64,000 nucleotides of DNA from positions 620,001-684,000 of the forward strand of contig CAVXFS010000004.1 of NCBI GenBank assembly GCA_963761115.1, given 5' to 3'. The translations under genes and the position numbers were made by a program. Source of the stretch: CAVXFS01 sp963761115 (GTDB lineage Bacteria > Pseudomonadota > Gammaproteobacteria > Burkholderiales > Gallionellaceae). Position 1 is the first letter of the stretch, and the number at the start of each line of letters is the position of its first letter. The notes under the pieces are model-generated. The model was given only the letters and a program-made list of their open reading frames with translations. It had not been told where the DNA came from and ran no database searches. Positions 17,577 through 26,661 of the stretch are shown piece by piece.

Positions 17577-19076
17577 GTGGAACAGAACGAGACATCCCCA
17601 GCCAGCGAAGGTCAGCCGCACAAACTCAGGCGCGTTGCCATTGACCCGATCTCTCGCGTCGAGGGGCACGGCAAGATCACGCTGCTGCTCGACTCCGACA
17701 ATCATATCCATGAGGCGCGCCTGCACATCGTAGAATTCCGCGGCTTCGAGAAATTCATCCAGGGCCGCCCGTACTGGGAAGTGCCATTCTTCGTGCAGCG
17801 ACTGTGCGGCATCTGCCCGGTCAGCCATCAACTGGCGGCGGCGAAGGCAGTTGATCAACTGGTCGGCGTCGAGCAGCTCACGCCGACCGCGCTCAAGCTG
17901 CGCCGCCTGCTGCATTACGGCCAGACCCTGCAATCGCATGCATTGCATTTTTTCCACCTGTCCTCGCCCGACCTGCTGTTCGGCTTCGGCAGCGACCCGG
18001 CGCGGCGCAACATCGTGGGCGTGCTGGAGCAGTATCCTGAACTCGCGCTGAAGGGCGTGAAACTGCGCAAGTACGGGCAGCAGGTCATCGCGGCGATCTC
18101 CGGCAAGCGCATCCACGGCACGGCCACGGTGCCGGGCGGCATGAACAAGGCGCTTGCCATCGCGGAGCGCGATGCCTTGCTTGCCGACATCGAGGAAATC
18201 AAGGCATGGTGCCAGGATGCGGTGGCGCTCAACGAGCAGATCCATACCGCGCATCCCGAGCATCACCACTTCGCCTCGATACGCAGCAACTTCCTCAGCA
18301 TGGTCGGCAGCGGCGGCGAGTGGGAGATCTATCACGGCGGTCTGCGCGCACGGTCGGCTGGCGGTGCGACGATCCTCGACCAGTTCGACTATCGCGGTTA
18401 CCAGCAGGTCATCCGTGAGGAAGTACGCCCATGGAGTTACATGAAATTCCCTTACCTGGTCGAACTGGGCAGGGAGGCCGGCTGGTATCGCGTCGGTCCG
18501 CTGGCACGCATGAACAACTGCGATTCCATCTCGACGCCTTTGGCTGAGGCGGCACGCAAGCGCTTCAGGGATTTCGGCCAGGGTGGTTTTGTACACGACA
18601 CGCTGGCCTACCATTGGGCGCGCATGATCGAGGCATTGCATTGCGCCGAGTCCATCGACAGTTTGCTGCATGATCCGGACATCACCGGCGCCGAGCTGGT
18701 CGCGGACCTGGGCGACAGGCGCAGCGTCGGCATCGGCGTGATCGAGGCACCGCGCGGCACCCTGTTCCATCACTACCAGATCGATGAGCAGGGCTTGATC
18801 GAAAAAGCCAACCTGATCGTTTCAACCACCGGCAACAACCAGGCGATGAACGAATCGGTGCGTTCGGTCGCGAATGAATACCTGGACGGCCGCGAGATCA
18901 GCGAAGGCCTGCTTAACCATCTGGAAGTCGCCGTGCGCGCCTACGATCCCTGTCTTTCCTGCGCCACCCATGCGCTGGGCAAGATGCCGTTGCAGGTCGA
19001 GTTGCGTGATGCGAACGGCATGCTGCTCGACCGCCTGACCAAGGGCGGCAACGGCGTGATCGAACGGACTGTCTGA
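17577..19076 (+). CDS. hoxH: HoxH, NAD-reducing hydrogenase large subunit
   Basis: HoxH (499 residues, GTG start at 17577) holds the NiFe(CN)2CO centre that cleaves or makes H2 in the cytoplasm. The four Ni-binding cysteines are in RLCGICPVSH (Cys77 and Cys80) and DPCLSCATH (Cys459 and Cys462). After His465 there are 34 further residues, which match the C-terminal peptide that the maturation protease removes after Ni insertion. The protease is the next gene, hoxW. The motifs DPISRVEGHG near the N-terminus and the overall length fit the 3d/3b branch; the HoxFU neighbours decide for 3d. Confidence 0.94.
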   Translation: MEQNETSPASEGQPHKLRRVAIDPISRVEGHGKITLLLDSDNHIHEARLHIVEFRGFEKFIQGRPYWEVPFFVQRLCGICPVSHQLAAAKAVDQLVGVEQLTPTALKLRRLLHYGQTLQSHALHFFHLSSPDLLFGFGSDPARRNIVGVLEQYPELALKGVKLRKYGQQVIAAISGKRIHGTATVPGGMNKALAIAERDALLADIEEIKAWCQDAVALNEQIHTAHPEHHHFASIRSNFLSMVGSGGEWEIYHGGLRARSAGGATILDQFDYRGYQQVIREEVRPWSYMKFPYLVELGREAGWYRVGPLARMNNCDSISTPLAEAARKRFRDFGQGGFVHDTLAYHWARMIEALHCAESIDSLLHDPDITGAELVADLGDRRSVGIGVIEAPRGTLFHHYQIDEQGLIEKANLIVSTTGNNQAMNESVRSVANEYLDGREISEGLLNHLEVAVRAYDPCLSCATHALGKMPLQVELRDANGMLLDRLTKGGNGVIERTV

Positions 19077-19081
19077 GCGCC

Positions 19082-19561
19082 ATGGCAAAACTGCTGTTGT
19101 TCGGGTACGGCAATCCGGGACGCGGAGATGATGCGCTTGGACCTGAATTGATCGCGCGCATCGCGCAACTGCAACTTGCCGGTGTCGAGTGCCAGACCGA
19201 CATGCAACTGCAAGTCGAACACGTCACCGACCTGGATGGATGTGGTCGGGTGCTGTTCGTCGATGCCGATATGTCCGCTGCCGAGCCATTCGTTCTTTCC
19301 GAGATCAGCGCGGCCAGGGACGACAGCTACACCAGCCACGCAATGAGTCCGTCCGCTTTGCTGCACGCCTATCGCCAGGTGTATCGCAAGGATGCACCAC
19401 ATGCATTTCTGTTGCGCATTCGCGGTTACGATTTCGGGTTGGGCAACCCTTTGACTGATCAGGCCGCCGTCAATCTTGAAGCGGCGGTGAGGCTGGTTTT
19501 GCTCGAAAGCGGCAGGTGGCAGCTCGAAGCAAACGACATAAAGCAGCCCTGTGTGTCTTGA
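19082..19561 (+). CDS. hoxW: HoxW, hydrogenase maturation endopeptidase
   Basis: The 159-residue endopeptidase of the HyaD/HybD/HycI family cleaves the C-terminal tail of the Ni-loaded large subunit. Its N-terminus LLFGYGNPGRGDDALGPEL contains the conserved Asp/Glu of the nickel-recognition site; a second family acidic position is in VLFVDADMS, and HAMSP provides the usual His. It starts five bases after hoxH and closes the operon, so it is most likely specific for HoxH. A second protease of the same family at 29038 lies beside the hyn genes. Confidence 0.88.
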   Translation: MAKLLLFGYGNPGRGDDALGPELIARIAQLQLAGVECQTDMQLQVEHVTDLDGCGRVLFVDADMSAAEPFVLSEISAARDDSYTSHAMSPSALLHAYRQVYRKDAPHAFLLRIRGYDFGLGNPLTDQAAVNLEAAVRLVLLESGRWQLEANDIKQPCVS

Positions 19562-19757
19562 AAAGTGTCACAATTACAGGGTGTTAAACTGTGGATTGTT
19601 CGGCTTTACCAACATCCCGTGATATGGAAGGAACCAAAATTGTAATTTAACGTCGAATCCCGGGTAGAATAAAGGTAACAGAATGCTTTAATTCAATTTT
19701 CAGGAATGATTGATCCTGGATGTTCAAACATGAACTAACCGAAATAAGGGGTTTTGG

Positions 19758-20660
19758 TTGAGGCTAAAAACTTTTGGGGTTTGCGTTTTTCTGGTCAGTG
19801 CCATGTTCTTGTCGCCGATTGTGGCCTCGGCGCAGGGTTCATCCGCTATGTGTAGCGCGGTGCTGACAAAACATATACCTGCGCGGTTGCCGACGGCAGC
19901 GGGCGGTCGTGCGTTTGTCGAGCGGGTGCGGGATATCAGCGGTGCCGAGCGCGACGCTGCCACTCGTGCCGAACTGCTGTCGGGCAATCTGCCCCGATTC
20001 CTGGCCATGCTCAAACCGGTTACGCTACGCGGTCAGTTGGCAGGCGGCGAGACGGTTGCCGTCACGCTTTGCGTTGCGCCGGATTATCTCGCCGTAGGAT
20101 CTGACAACGACTTCGTCAGGGTGCCGATGGGACTTGCGGCGGCGGTAACCGTGGCCGACCGCTTTGGTTTCGTGCTGCCTACGCCGAGGATGGTGGATGC
20201 GATCTACCGGCAAGCCGAAGCACAACTGGTGCCGCAGCCGATGCCGGCGGGATCACTGATGCGTTCCACCGATTATTTCTGGCGGCACAACCAGACCATC
20301 CGTGCGCAGCGCGAGGCATTGCATGCGCCGCTGGGTGTCCTGACCGCTGGGGACAAGAAGGATATCGTCCTGACCAACCGCTTGTGGCGCAACCCGGGGC
20401 GAGTGGCTATCTACGGCTGGCAGAAAAAGGATGGCAAGCCGATACAACCGCTCAGTACGGTGCACGGTGCCCGCTATGCCGACTACAGCCACGGCGTGCG
20501 CCTGGTCAGCAATGTGGCTTTCGTGAACGGCATCGCCAGGTCGATATATGACATCCTGAAAGATCCCCGCCTGGCTGCCGTGTTAAGCAGCGAGGGTGCG
20601 ATCCGCGCAACCGACCTGGAGGCCGCCGTCGCCAGCCGAAAGGTATCGAACCCGTCGTAG
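19758..20660 (+). CDS. Exported protein of unknown function
   Basis: The TTG start at 19758, with AAGGGG six bases upstream, gives a 300-residue protein with a clear signal peptide (about 1-26, ending ASAQG). I do not recognise the mature part. It contains two early cysteines (SAMCSAV and LCVAPD), a region rich in aromatic and basic residues (DYFWRHNQTIRAQR, NRLWRNPGRVAIYGWQ) and a His/Tyr-rich motif STVHGARYADYSHGVRLV that could be a catalytic or binding site. It is 196 bases from hoxW and is probably transcribed separately. It converges on the FGE-like gene at 20705, with a hairpin between the two. Confidence 0.65.
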   Translation: MRLKTFGVCVFLVSAMFLSPIVASAQGSSAMCSAVLTKHIPARLPTAAGGRAFVERVRDISGAERDAATRAELLSGNLPRFLAMLKPVTLRGQLAGGETVAVTLCVAPDYLAVGSDNDFVRVPMGLAAAVTVADRFGFVLPTPRMVDAIYRQAEAQLVPQPMPAGSLMRSTDYFWRHNQTIRAQREALHAPLGVLTAGDKKDIVLTNRLWRNPGRVAIYGWQKKDGKPIQPLSTVHGARYADYSHGVRLVSNVAFVNGIARSIYDILKDPRLAAVLSSEGAIRATDLEAAVASRKVSNPS

Positions 20661-20666
20661 CGTTCG

Positions 20667-20689
20667 CAGGTGGCGCGCCGAGCCACCTG
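20667..20689. terminator. Hairpin between convergent genes
   Basis: CAGGTGGC (20667-20674) and GCCACCTG (20682-20689) are a perfect eight-base inverted repeat with a seven-base loop. It lies in the 44 bases between two convergent stop codons and may terminate in both directions, although no T-tract follows on either strand. Confidence 0.45.
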
Positions 20690-20704
20690 TAACACCCTCC
20701 CAGA

Positions 20705-21712
20705 TCAGTGCTTATGCAGGGTCTTGCAGCAGCGAAATCCCAGATGGTAGTTGGCATGGCTGTGTTCATCCATGACCCGGCTGCCATGCCAGAACGGCGC
20801 ACGCCACCGGCACCAGTCATCATGCGCCCGGTATTCGTCGAATATGAACCAGCTGCCTTTCATTTCCGTGTAGCCAAGCTTTGTGCTGCCTGTGCTTGCC
20901 ATCTGGTCCGGCTGCAGCGGCAGATTCATGTGCTCTGCGGCATTGCCGTTCAGGTCGTAGACGTCGAGCGGGCTGCGGCAGGCAGGGAAAGAGCCGGCGG
21001 GATACGTGTTCGAGCCGCATCGGCTCCAGCCCCCGCCGTTGCAACCCGGAGTCTTGTGGCTGCCGGTTGCACAGATCTGCCGGCGATAGTCGGGGCCATA
21101 GCTCCAGCGTTTTTTGGGCGCGTATGCGCGGTTGTGGGCTGAGCGCATGCGGCTCACGGCGACATTCGGGGCGACCCCTTCAGCCAGGTCGAAGCGATAG
21201 TCTGGCGGTTCCAGTTCCCCGTTGCATGCGCCCTCCCATTCATGCGCATCGCAGATCCTCTTGCCCTCTGCCGAGCAGATCTCGGCCGCTTCCCGCGCCT
21301 TGACCCAGACTACCGGGTAGGCGCACGGGATATCCGGAAACTCGAATTGATCGATGCACGCGCGCGCCTGTTCCGGGCGCTCGCGGGCTGGGTCGTACAG
21401 CGGCGCCATGTATTTTGCGCCGCAGATCTGCTCGAACTTGTCATTCGCATAACTTACCGACTTCTGCGCCAGATCGGCGCTGCATTGTTCCTGCGTCATC
21501 GGGTGTCTGGAGATGGCCGGATTACCCTGGCTGATGTAGCCGGAGTGCTCAAAGATGGCGCGGATCTTCTGCATCTGTTGCGCGCTCAGACTGTGCACTT
21601 CCTGCAGTCGTTGCAGCAGCCACTGGTTCTGCTGCGCCAGCGAAGTCGGCGCAGCCTGGACATAGAAAACGCCCAGCGCGAGCAGCACGAAGACGAGCAG
21701 CAGTTTTTTCAT
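20705..21712 (-). CDS. Sulfatase-modifying-factor-like (SUMF1/FGE fold) exported protein
   Basis: The 335-residue product has an N-terminal signal peptide (ending YVQAAP) and no lipobox, so it should be periplasmic. From about residue 110 the sequence follows the SUMF1/FGE-sulfatase fold in the variant rich in cysteines: ACIDQFEFPDIPCAYPVVWV, then RICDAHEWEGACNG, VYDLNGNAAEHM and a C-terminal GFRCC. Formylglycine-generating activity needs a specific Cys pair that I cannot place with confidence, so a binding or structural role is as likely as catalysis. Its ATG overlaps the stop of the upstream gene (21709-23511), which suggests that the two products act together. Confidence 0.7.
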   Translation of the reverse strand: MKKLLLVFVLLALGVFYVQAAPTSLAQQNQWLLQRLQEVHSLSAQQMQKIRAIFEHSGYISQGNPAISRHPMTQEQCSADLAQKSVSYANDKFEQICGAKYMAPLYDPARERPEQARACIDQFEFPDIPCAYPVVWVKAREAAEICSAEGKRICDAHEWEGACNGELEPPDYRFDLAEGVAPNVAVSRMRSAHNRAYAPKKRWSYGPDYRRQICATGSHKTPGCNGGGWSRCGSNTYPAGSFPACRSPLDVYDLNGNAAEHMNLPLQPDQMASTGSTKLGYTEMKGSWFIFDEYRAHDDWCRWRAPFWHGSRVMDEHSHANYHLGFRCCKTLHKH

Positions 21713-23511
21713 GGCCGTTTACCGCGCCGGACCAGGTAGAAAAAGTCGCGGTTATCCGGATAGCTGAGGAATCTCGGCAGCAACTGATCGTCGGCCTTCT
21801 TGTCGACCTCTTCCATGCCCTCGATCAGGTGTTCGATGCCGACCCCGGACCCATTGCGCCGATACAGCGCGAGGTAGGTATGCTCAAGCGCATTCATGTC
21901 CAGGTGCATGGCGTAGCGGCAGCCGTAAGACTGGAATACCCTCACCATCGCGGACGGCGTCGCACTGGAAAAGTAGCCGTAGATGAGAAAGCGTTTGGTC
22001 GGCGTCTGCTGCAGGCAGGCACCGGCGCGCAAACTGCGCAGCTTCTCGTCGGAAGAACCCGACCAGTTGCCTGCTCCCCAGTTGGTGACCAGCGCGCCGG
22101 GGATCGCGTTCGCGCTTGCCGGGTCCTGATCCAGCAGGGGCACGCCATTCTGCAGTGCATATCGGATGCGCGGAAGCAAAGCATTGTCCTCTGCAGCCCA
22201 GGTCTTCATGTTGACCGAACCGTCATCGAGCACGTACAGGGTGGCAAGTCCGGGCTCAAGCTTGCTGAACACGACCCCTTGTTCGATGAAGCCGTAGTGA
22301 CTGCCATGGTTGCGGCGAGCCAGTGGCCCGTAGTGGAAGGCGCCGTGGTTGCGCTTGAATCCGCCGGTAAAGGCGGCGACCGTTCTCGCCGCCAGATCCG
22401 GCCTGACCATGCCGGTACGCACCAGCGGGGCGGCGCTGTCGATGCCGTCAGGGCCGGGCAGCCTGGGGTCGCGCATCTCATCGAGTGTGCGTTCCGACCA
22501 GCCCAGCGCGGGATGCTCGGTGCCCAGTGCATATCCCAGGTCGAACTGGGACAGGTCGAACGCCACCAGGTAATCCAGTGCTTTCACTTCCACCGCATCC
22601 AAAGGATTCACCTTGCCCCGGTAGCTGTCGAGGATCCCGGTAGCAATAGCTTCCGGCTGGATCAGGCTCACGTATACGCCATCCACGCCGACAGCCAGAT
22701 ACCAGCGACCGGGTACGAGGCCGGCACCAGCCCGGTACAGGTTGATCTCGAGATGCTCCGGCTTGACCGAGTGGCTTGCATACGCCGGTTTGACAGCTGC
22801 CTCCTGCGGGGCGGCGGGCGAGCCGGATTCGCCGTAGGATACCTTGTCATCCACGCTTCCCTGTTCGAGGAATGCGTCATTGAAGAATTGCTCGCGCACG
22901 AAGCCAATGATTTTTTCGCCGCCCCAGATGTATTCCCTGAGCAAGTCGGTTGCCAATTCCAGCCGGGTATAGTTTCCGTGTGTCGGGTTGCGCAGGTACA
23001 AGCGTCCCCCGCACAGCGGGGCATACGCCAGGGAGGAACGCCTGGCCAGTTCCAGGATGCTGGTCTTTCCCTTCGACCAGAGGTCGCAAGCGACGCTGCT
23101 TTTACCGCGGGTGATGGCTATGCTGCGGGAATTGGCCAGACGTATGTGCTGCTCGTGCGGCAGGGGATTTTCCAGGTGATAGGACAAGCGCCCGCCGTTC
23201 GCACCCCAGTCCAGATCGAGCAGCAGCCAGACATTGATGTTGGGATTGAGTTGTACCAGTGCCGCTTTGCCGGGAATGCCTGTCGGCCCCACGATTTCGA
23301 GGCTCGCTGTATTGCGAAACTGCTGCAGTTCGATGATGGTTTTGGGGACCTCTGCCTGATACTGGGCGGCTTGTCTGGCTGCGACAGTGGCAGCGGCAGG
23401 CGCAGCCGGGACATCGCCGAGTGAAACTGCCGAGAGTGGATACAAGCAGGTGACCAGCGGCAGAAATCTTGCGCAAAATACCCGGAGACGGCGCAAGCGG
23501 GTCAATGTCAT
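21709..23511 (-). CDS. Phosphodiester-glycosidase-like (NAGPA/DUF2233-type) exported protein
   Basis: This is a protein of about 600 residues with a basic N-terminus and a hydrophobic export segment (VFCARFLPLVTCLYPLSAV). The C-terminal third has features of the phosphodiester glycosidase fold: FTGGFKRNHGAFHYG, EQGVVFSKLEPGLATLYVLDDG and a final segment YAMHLDMNA where the family has a conserved Asp. The N-terminal half is not recognised. I chose the ATG at 23511 (GGA about ten bases upstream); 23526 is an in-frame alternative and 23592 would be a TTG with no support. It is translationally coupled with the FGE-like gene downstream. Homology is from pattern only, so the enzymatic call is tentative. 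Confidence 0.55.
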   Translation of the reverse strand: MTLTRLRRLRVFCARFLPLVTCLYPLSAVSLGDVPAAPAAATVAARQAAQYQAEVPKTIIELQQFRNTASLEIVGPTGIPGKAALVQLNPNINVWLLLDLDWGANGGRLSYHLENPLPHEQHIRLANSRSIAITRGKSSVACDLWSKGKTSILELARRSSLAYAPLCGGRLYLRNPTHGNYTRLELATDLLREYIWGGEKIIGFVREQFFNDAFLEQGSVDDKVSYGESGSPAAPQEAAVKPAYASHSVKPEHLEINLYRAGAGLVPGRWYLAVGVDGVYVSLIQPEAIATGILDSYRGKVNPLDAVEVKALDYLVAFDLSQFDLGYALGTEHPALGWSERTLDEMRDPRLPGPDGIDSAAPLVRTGMVRPDLAARTVAAFTGGFKRNHGAFHYGPLARRNHGSHYGFIEQGVVFSKLEPGLATLYVLDDGSVNMKTWAAEDNALLPRIRYALQNGVPLLDQDPASANAIPGALVTNWGAGNWSGSSDEKLRSLRAGACLQQTPTKRFLIYGYFSSATPSAMVRVFQSYGCRYAMHLDMNALEHTYLALYRRNGSGVGIEHLIEGMEEVDKKADDQLLPRFLSYPDNRDFFYLVRRGKRP

Positions 23512-23703
23512 TTCGTTATCCAGCATAAGTTCAGCATAGCATACGCAGCGACGATGGGCCTTCGTGTCGCCCGCCACCACTGATCGCCCCAACCATAATT
23601 TATAACCTGATGGTTATGTGTTCTAGCGCACAGACTCATGGCTTGAGCATGGGTATTTTTCTGCTTTCCAGTGCTTATATGTGTTTCCGCGCAAAAATCT
23701 GCC

Positions 23704-23736
23704 TTGACACAATATTAGTAAGTGGTAATATACTAA
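23704..23736 (+). promoter_or_regulatory. Promoter with overlapping inverted repeat upstream of cydP-cydABX
   Basis: TTGACA (23704-23709) and TAATAT (23726-23731), 16 bases apart, form a good sigma-70-type promoter about 40 bases before cydP. An inverted repeat TTAGTA (23714-23719) and TACTAA (23731-23736) spans the spacer and the -10 box, in the place expected for a repressor site. I cannot name the regulator. Confidence 0.6.
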
Positions 23737-23768
23737 AATCTTATACGCTACCTTCAAGGAGAGATGGC

Positions 23769-23975
23769 ATGGCAGGCAAAACAAGGAACATTCCCTTGTG
23801 GCAGGAGATAACCCTGGCACTCGCCATCAAGGTCTTCGTGCTCTCCGTAATCTGGTCGGTGTGGTTTTCCGCCCCCGAGGATGCCCGCCTCGATGACCAG
23901 TCGGTAGCTTCCCAGATACTGTCCCAGCAAATCCAGAAGGAGCATGTCCATGATGCCGTCGGCCGAACTCGTTGA
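23769..23975 (+). CDS. cydP: CydP, putative small subunit of cytochrome bd oxidase
   Basis: The ATG at 23769, just after the strong ribosome site CAAGGAGAG, gives a 68-residue protein with one membrane helix (LALAIKVFVLSVIWSVWFSA) and a soluble C-terminus (DQSVASQILSQ). This matches the CydP small proteins that precede cydAB in many beta- and gamma-proteobacteria, including the W..I.LAL..K..VL..IW pattern. The longer ORF that starts at 23610 reads through the promoter and is not used. It overlaps cydA by 32 bases. The role of CydP in oxidase assembly or stability is not well defined. Confidence 0.8.
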   Translation: MAGKTRNIPLWQEITLALAIKVFVLSVIWSVWFSAPEDARLDDQSVASQILSQQIQKEHVHDAVGRTR

Positions 23976-25497
23976 TGTATCCAGGCTGCAATTCGCCGCC
24001 ACCGCGCTGTACCATTTCCTGTTTGTCCCGCTCACCCTGGGGATGTCTTTCCTGCTGGTCATCATGGAGTCGGTCTATGTGATGACCGGGAAAGAGGTGT
24101 ACAAGGACATGACCCGCTTCTGGGGCAAGTTGTTCGGTATCAACTTTGCTCTCGGGGTGACCACCGGACTGACGATGGAATTCCAGTTTGGGACCAACTG
24201 GGCGTATTACTCGCATTATGTCGGCGACATCTTCGGCGCGCCGCTGGCGATCGAAGGGCTGATGGCGTTCTTCCTCGAATCCACCTTCGTCGGGCTGTTC
24301 TTCTTCGGCTGGGACAGGTTGTCCAAGGAGAAACACCTGATGGTCACTTTCCTGGTGGCGGTCGGTTCCAATCTCTCTGCGCTGTGGATATTGATCGCCA
24401 ACGGCTGGATGCAGAACCCGGTCGGGGCCGCATTCAACTATCACACGATGCGCATGGAGATGACCAGTTTCACCCAGCTGTTGTTCAACCCGGTGGCGCA
24501 GGTCAAGTTCGTGCATACCGTCTCGGCGGGCTATGTGACGGCCTCGATGTTCGTACTCGGGATCAGCGCATGGTACTTGCTGATCGGGCGCGACAAGGCA
24601 TTTGCGATGCGATCGATCGCCGTGGCCGCCGGCTTCGGCCTGGCCTCGGCGTTATCGGTGATCGTGCTGGGAGATGAATCCGGTTACACGGCAGGTGAGG
24701 TGCAGCGCGTCAAGCTGGCCACCATCGAGGCGGAATGGCACACTGAAAAAGCACCGGCAGACATCACGGCGATCGGCTTTCCCAATGAGACCACCCAGAG
24801 TACCGATTACGCGGTCAAGATCCCCTATCTGCTGGGGCTGATCGCGACCCGCTCGACCGACGAGAAGATCACCGGCATCACCGAGTTGCGCGAAGAGAAC
24901 GAGGTGAGGGTCAGGGATGGCATGAGCGCCTACGCGGCGCTCGAAAGACTGCGCGGCGGGGATATCAGCGACCAGACCAAAATGGCCTTCGAACAATCCA
25001 AAAGCAATCTGGGCTATGGCTTGTTGCTGAAGAAATACACGCCGAACGTGACTGATGCCACCGAAGACCAGATCAGGATGGCCGCGCACGACACCATTCC
25101 GCATGTGGCCCCGATGTTCTGGACGTTCCGCATCATGGTGGCCGCCGGGTTCACGATCCTGTTCATTTTTGCCGCCGCTTTCTATTACACGGCGAAGCGC
25201 ACCATTGCCGAAAAGAAATGGTTGCTGAGGCTCGCGCTATACGGCATCCCGTTGCCATGGATCGCTGCCGAGATGGGCTGGGTGGTCGCCGAGTATGGGC
25301 GCCAGCCATGGACCATCAGCGGCATCCTGCCGACCAGCCTGAGCACGTCCAACCTCGATCCTTCCAGCGTGTATTTCAGCCTCGCCGGATTCGTCGGTTT
25401 CTACACACTGCTGCTGGTGGCCGAGATGTACCTGATGTTCAAGTATGCGCGGCTCGGCCCGCAGAGCCTGCATACCGGCCGCTACGGCAACGCATAG
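23944..25497 (+). CDS. cydA: CydA, cytochrome bd quinol oxidase subunit I
   Basis: CydA oxidises quinol and carries hemes b558, b595 and d at the inner membrane. The 517-residue product is close to the 522 of the E. coli subunit and has the long Q-loop (about 245-385, including GLIATRSTDEKITGI, GYGLLLKKYTPNV and IPHVAPMFWTFRIM), so it belongs to the L (CydA) rather than the short-loop cyanide-insensitive subfamily. GRQPWTISGILPTS near the C-terminus is the family signature. The N-terminus LVDVSRLQFAATALYHFLF includes the heme-ligand His. The oxidase gives high-affinity O2 reduction without proton pumping, which fits a microaerobic organism. Confidence 0.95.
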   Translation: MSMMPSAELVDVSRLQFAATALYHFLFVPLTLGMSFLLVIMESVYVMTGKEVYKDMTRFWGKLFGINFALGVTTGLTMEFQFGTNWAYYSHYVGDIFGAPLAIEGLMAFFLESTFVGLFFFGWDRLSKEKHLMVTFLVAVGSNLSALWILIANGWMQNPVGAAFNYHTMRMEMTSFTQLLFNPVAQVKFVHTVSAGYVTASMFVLGISAWYLLIGRDKAFAMRSIAVAAGFGLASALSVIVLGDESGYTAGEVQRVKLATIEAEWHTEKAPADITAIGFPNETTQSTDYAVKIPYLLGLIATRSTDEKITGITELREENEVRVRDGMSAYAALERLRGGDISDQTKMAFEQSKSNLGYGLLLKKYTPNVTDATEDQIRMAAHDTIPHVAPMFWTFRIMVAAGFTILFIFAAAFYYTAKRTIAEKKWLLRLALYGIPLPWIAAEMGWVVAEYGRQPWTISGILPTSLSTSNLDPSSVYFSLAGFVGFYTLLLVAEMYLMFKYARLGPQSLHTGRYGNA

Positions 25498-25507
25498 GGA
25501 GACGACC

Positions 25508-26650
25508 ATGATATTCGACTACGAAACACTGAAACTGATCTGGTGGCTGTTCGTCGGCGTACTGCTGGTCGGCTTCGCCATCACCGACGGATTCGACCTG
25601 GGTGTCGGGGCGCTGCTGCCTTTCCTTGGCAAGAATGACGAGGAACGGCGCGTGATCATCAATTCCGTCGGTGCCACCTGGGACGGCAACCAGGTCTGGT
25701 TCATCACCGCCGGCGGCGCGATCTTCGCTGCCTGGCCCATCGTTTATGCGACCGCCTTTTCCGGTTTCTACATCGCGTTGATACTGACGCTGTTCGCGAT
25801 GTTCTTCCGGCCGGTGGGGTTCGACTACCGCAGCAAGGTCGCCGATCCGCGCTGGCGCTCGGCCTGGGACTGGGGGCTGTTCGCCGGCGGATTCGTGCCG
25901 GCGCTGATCTTCGGCGTGGCATTCGGCAACCTGCTGCAAGGGGTCCCGTTCATCTTCGACAACGATGTGCGGGTGACCTATACCGGCACGTTCTGGCAAT
26001 TACTCAACCCGTTCGGCCTGCTCGCCGGGGTGGTCAGCCTGTCCATGTTGCTGATGCACGGCTCGATCTACCTGCAGATCAGGACTGAGGGCGTGATCGC
26101 GGAACGCGCGCGCCGTGCGACAAAGATCACCGGTGCGGTGTTCATCGCGTGCTTCATCCTGGCCGGCGTGTGGATCATGAACGGCATCGACGGTTACCGC
26201 ATCCTGTCCATGCTGCCTGCAAATGTCGCGGCGATCCCGCTCGACAAGACTGCCGAAAAAGTCGCCGGCGCATGGATGGACAACTATCACAACTATCCGC
26301 TGCTGTGGCTGGCGCCTATCCTCGGGGTGGCAGGTGCGCTGCTGGCGATCGTTATATCCGGTGCGAAAAAACCCGTTGCGGCATTTATCTCCAGTTCCGT
26401 GATGCTGGCCGGGGTGATCTTCACTGCCGGGTTCGCGATGTTCCCCTTCATCATGCCGTCGAGTTCTGACCCGCGCAGCAGCCTGACGGTATGGGACTCG
26501 GTATCCAGCCACATGACGTTGCAGATCATGTTCTGGGTGGTGCTCATCTTCCTGCCACTGGTGCTGGCCTACACCTCCTGGGTGTACAGCGTGCTGCGCG
26601 GCAAGATCACGGTCGAAACGGTTCGCGCCAACGACCATAACATTTATTGA
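25508..26650 (+). CDS. cydB: CydB, cytochrome bd quinol oxidase subunit II
   Basis: The 380-residue subunit II of cytochrome bd has about nine membrane helices. Typical segments are LLVGFAITDGFDLGVGALLP near the N-terminus (with the conserved Asp/Glu network), GATWDGNQVWFITAGGAIFA and FMFPFIMPSS-like AMFPFIMPSSSDPRSSLT near the C-terminus. The ATG at 25508 is right: the sequence upstream in frame is the tail of cydA in another frame. It lies ten bases after cydA and eleven before cydX, so the four cyd genes form one transcript. Confidence 0.95.
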   Translation: MIFDYETLKLIWWLFVGVLLVGFAITDGFDLGVGALLPFLGKNDEERRVIINSVGATWDGNQVWFITAGGAIFAAWPIVYATAFSGFYIALILTLFAMFFRPVGFDYRSKVADPRWRSAWDWGLFAGGFVPALIFGVAFGNLLQGVPFIFDNDVRVTYTGTFWQLLNPFGLLAGVVSLSMLLMHGSIYLQIRTEGVIAERARRATKITGAVFIACFILAGVWIMNGIDGYRILSMLPANVAAIPLDKTAEKVAGAWMDNYHNYPLLWLAPILGVAGALLAIVISGAKKPVAAFISSSVMLAGVIFTAGFAMFPFIMPSSSDPRSSLTVWDSVSSHMTLQIMFWVVLIFLPLVLAYTSWVYSVLRGKITVETVRANDHNIY

Positions 26651-26661
26651 AAGGAACGATC

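Noticed and set aside
21829..23424. 531-codon plus-strand ORF opposite the phosphodiester-glycosidase-like gene
   Set aside because: The minus-strand frame has a signal peptide, coupling with the next gene and family-like motifs; the plus-strand frame has none.
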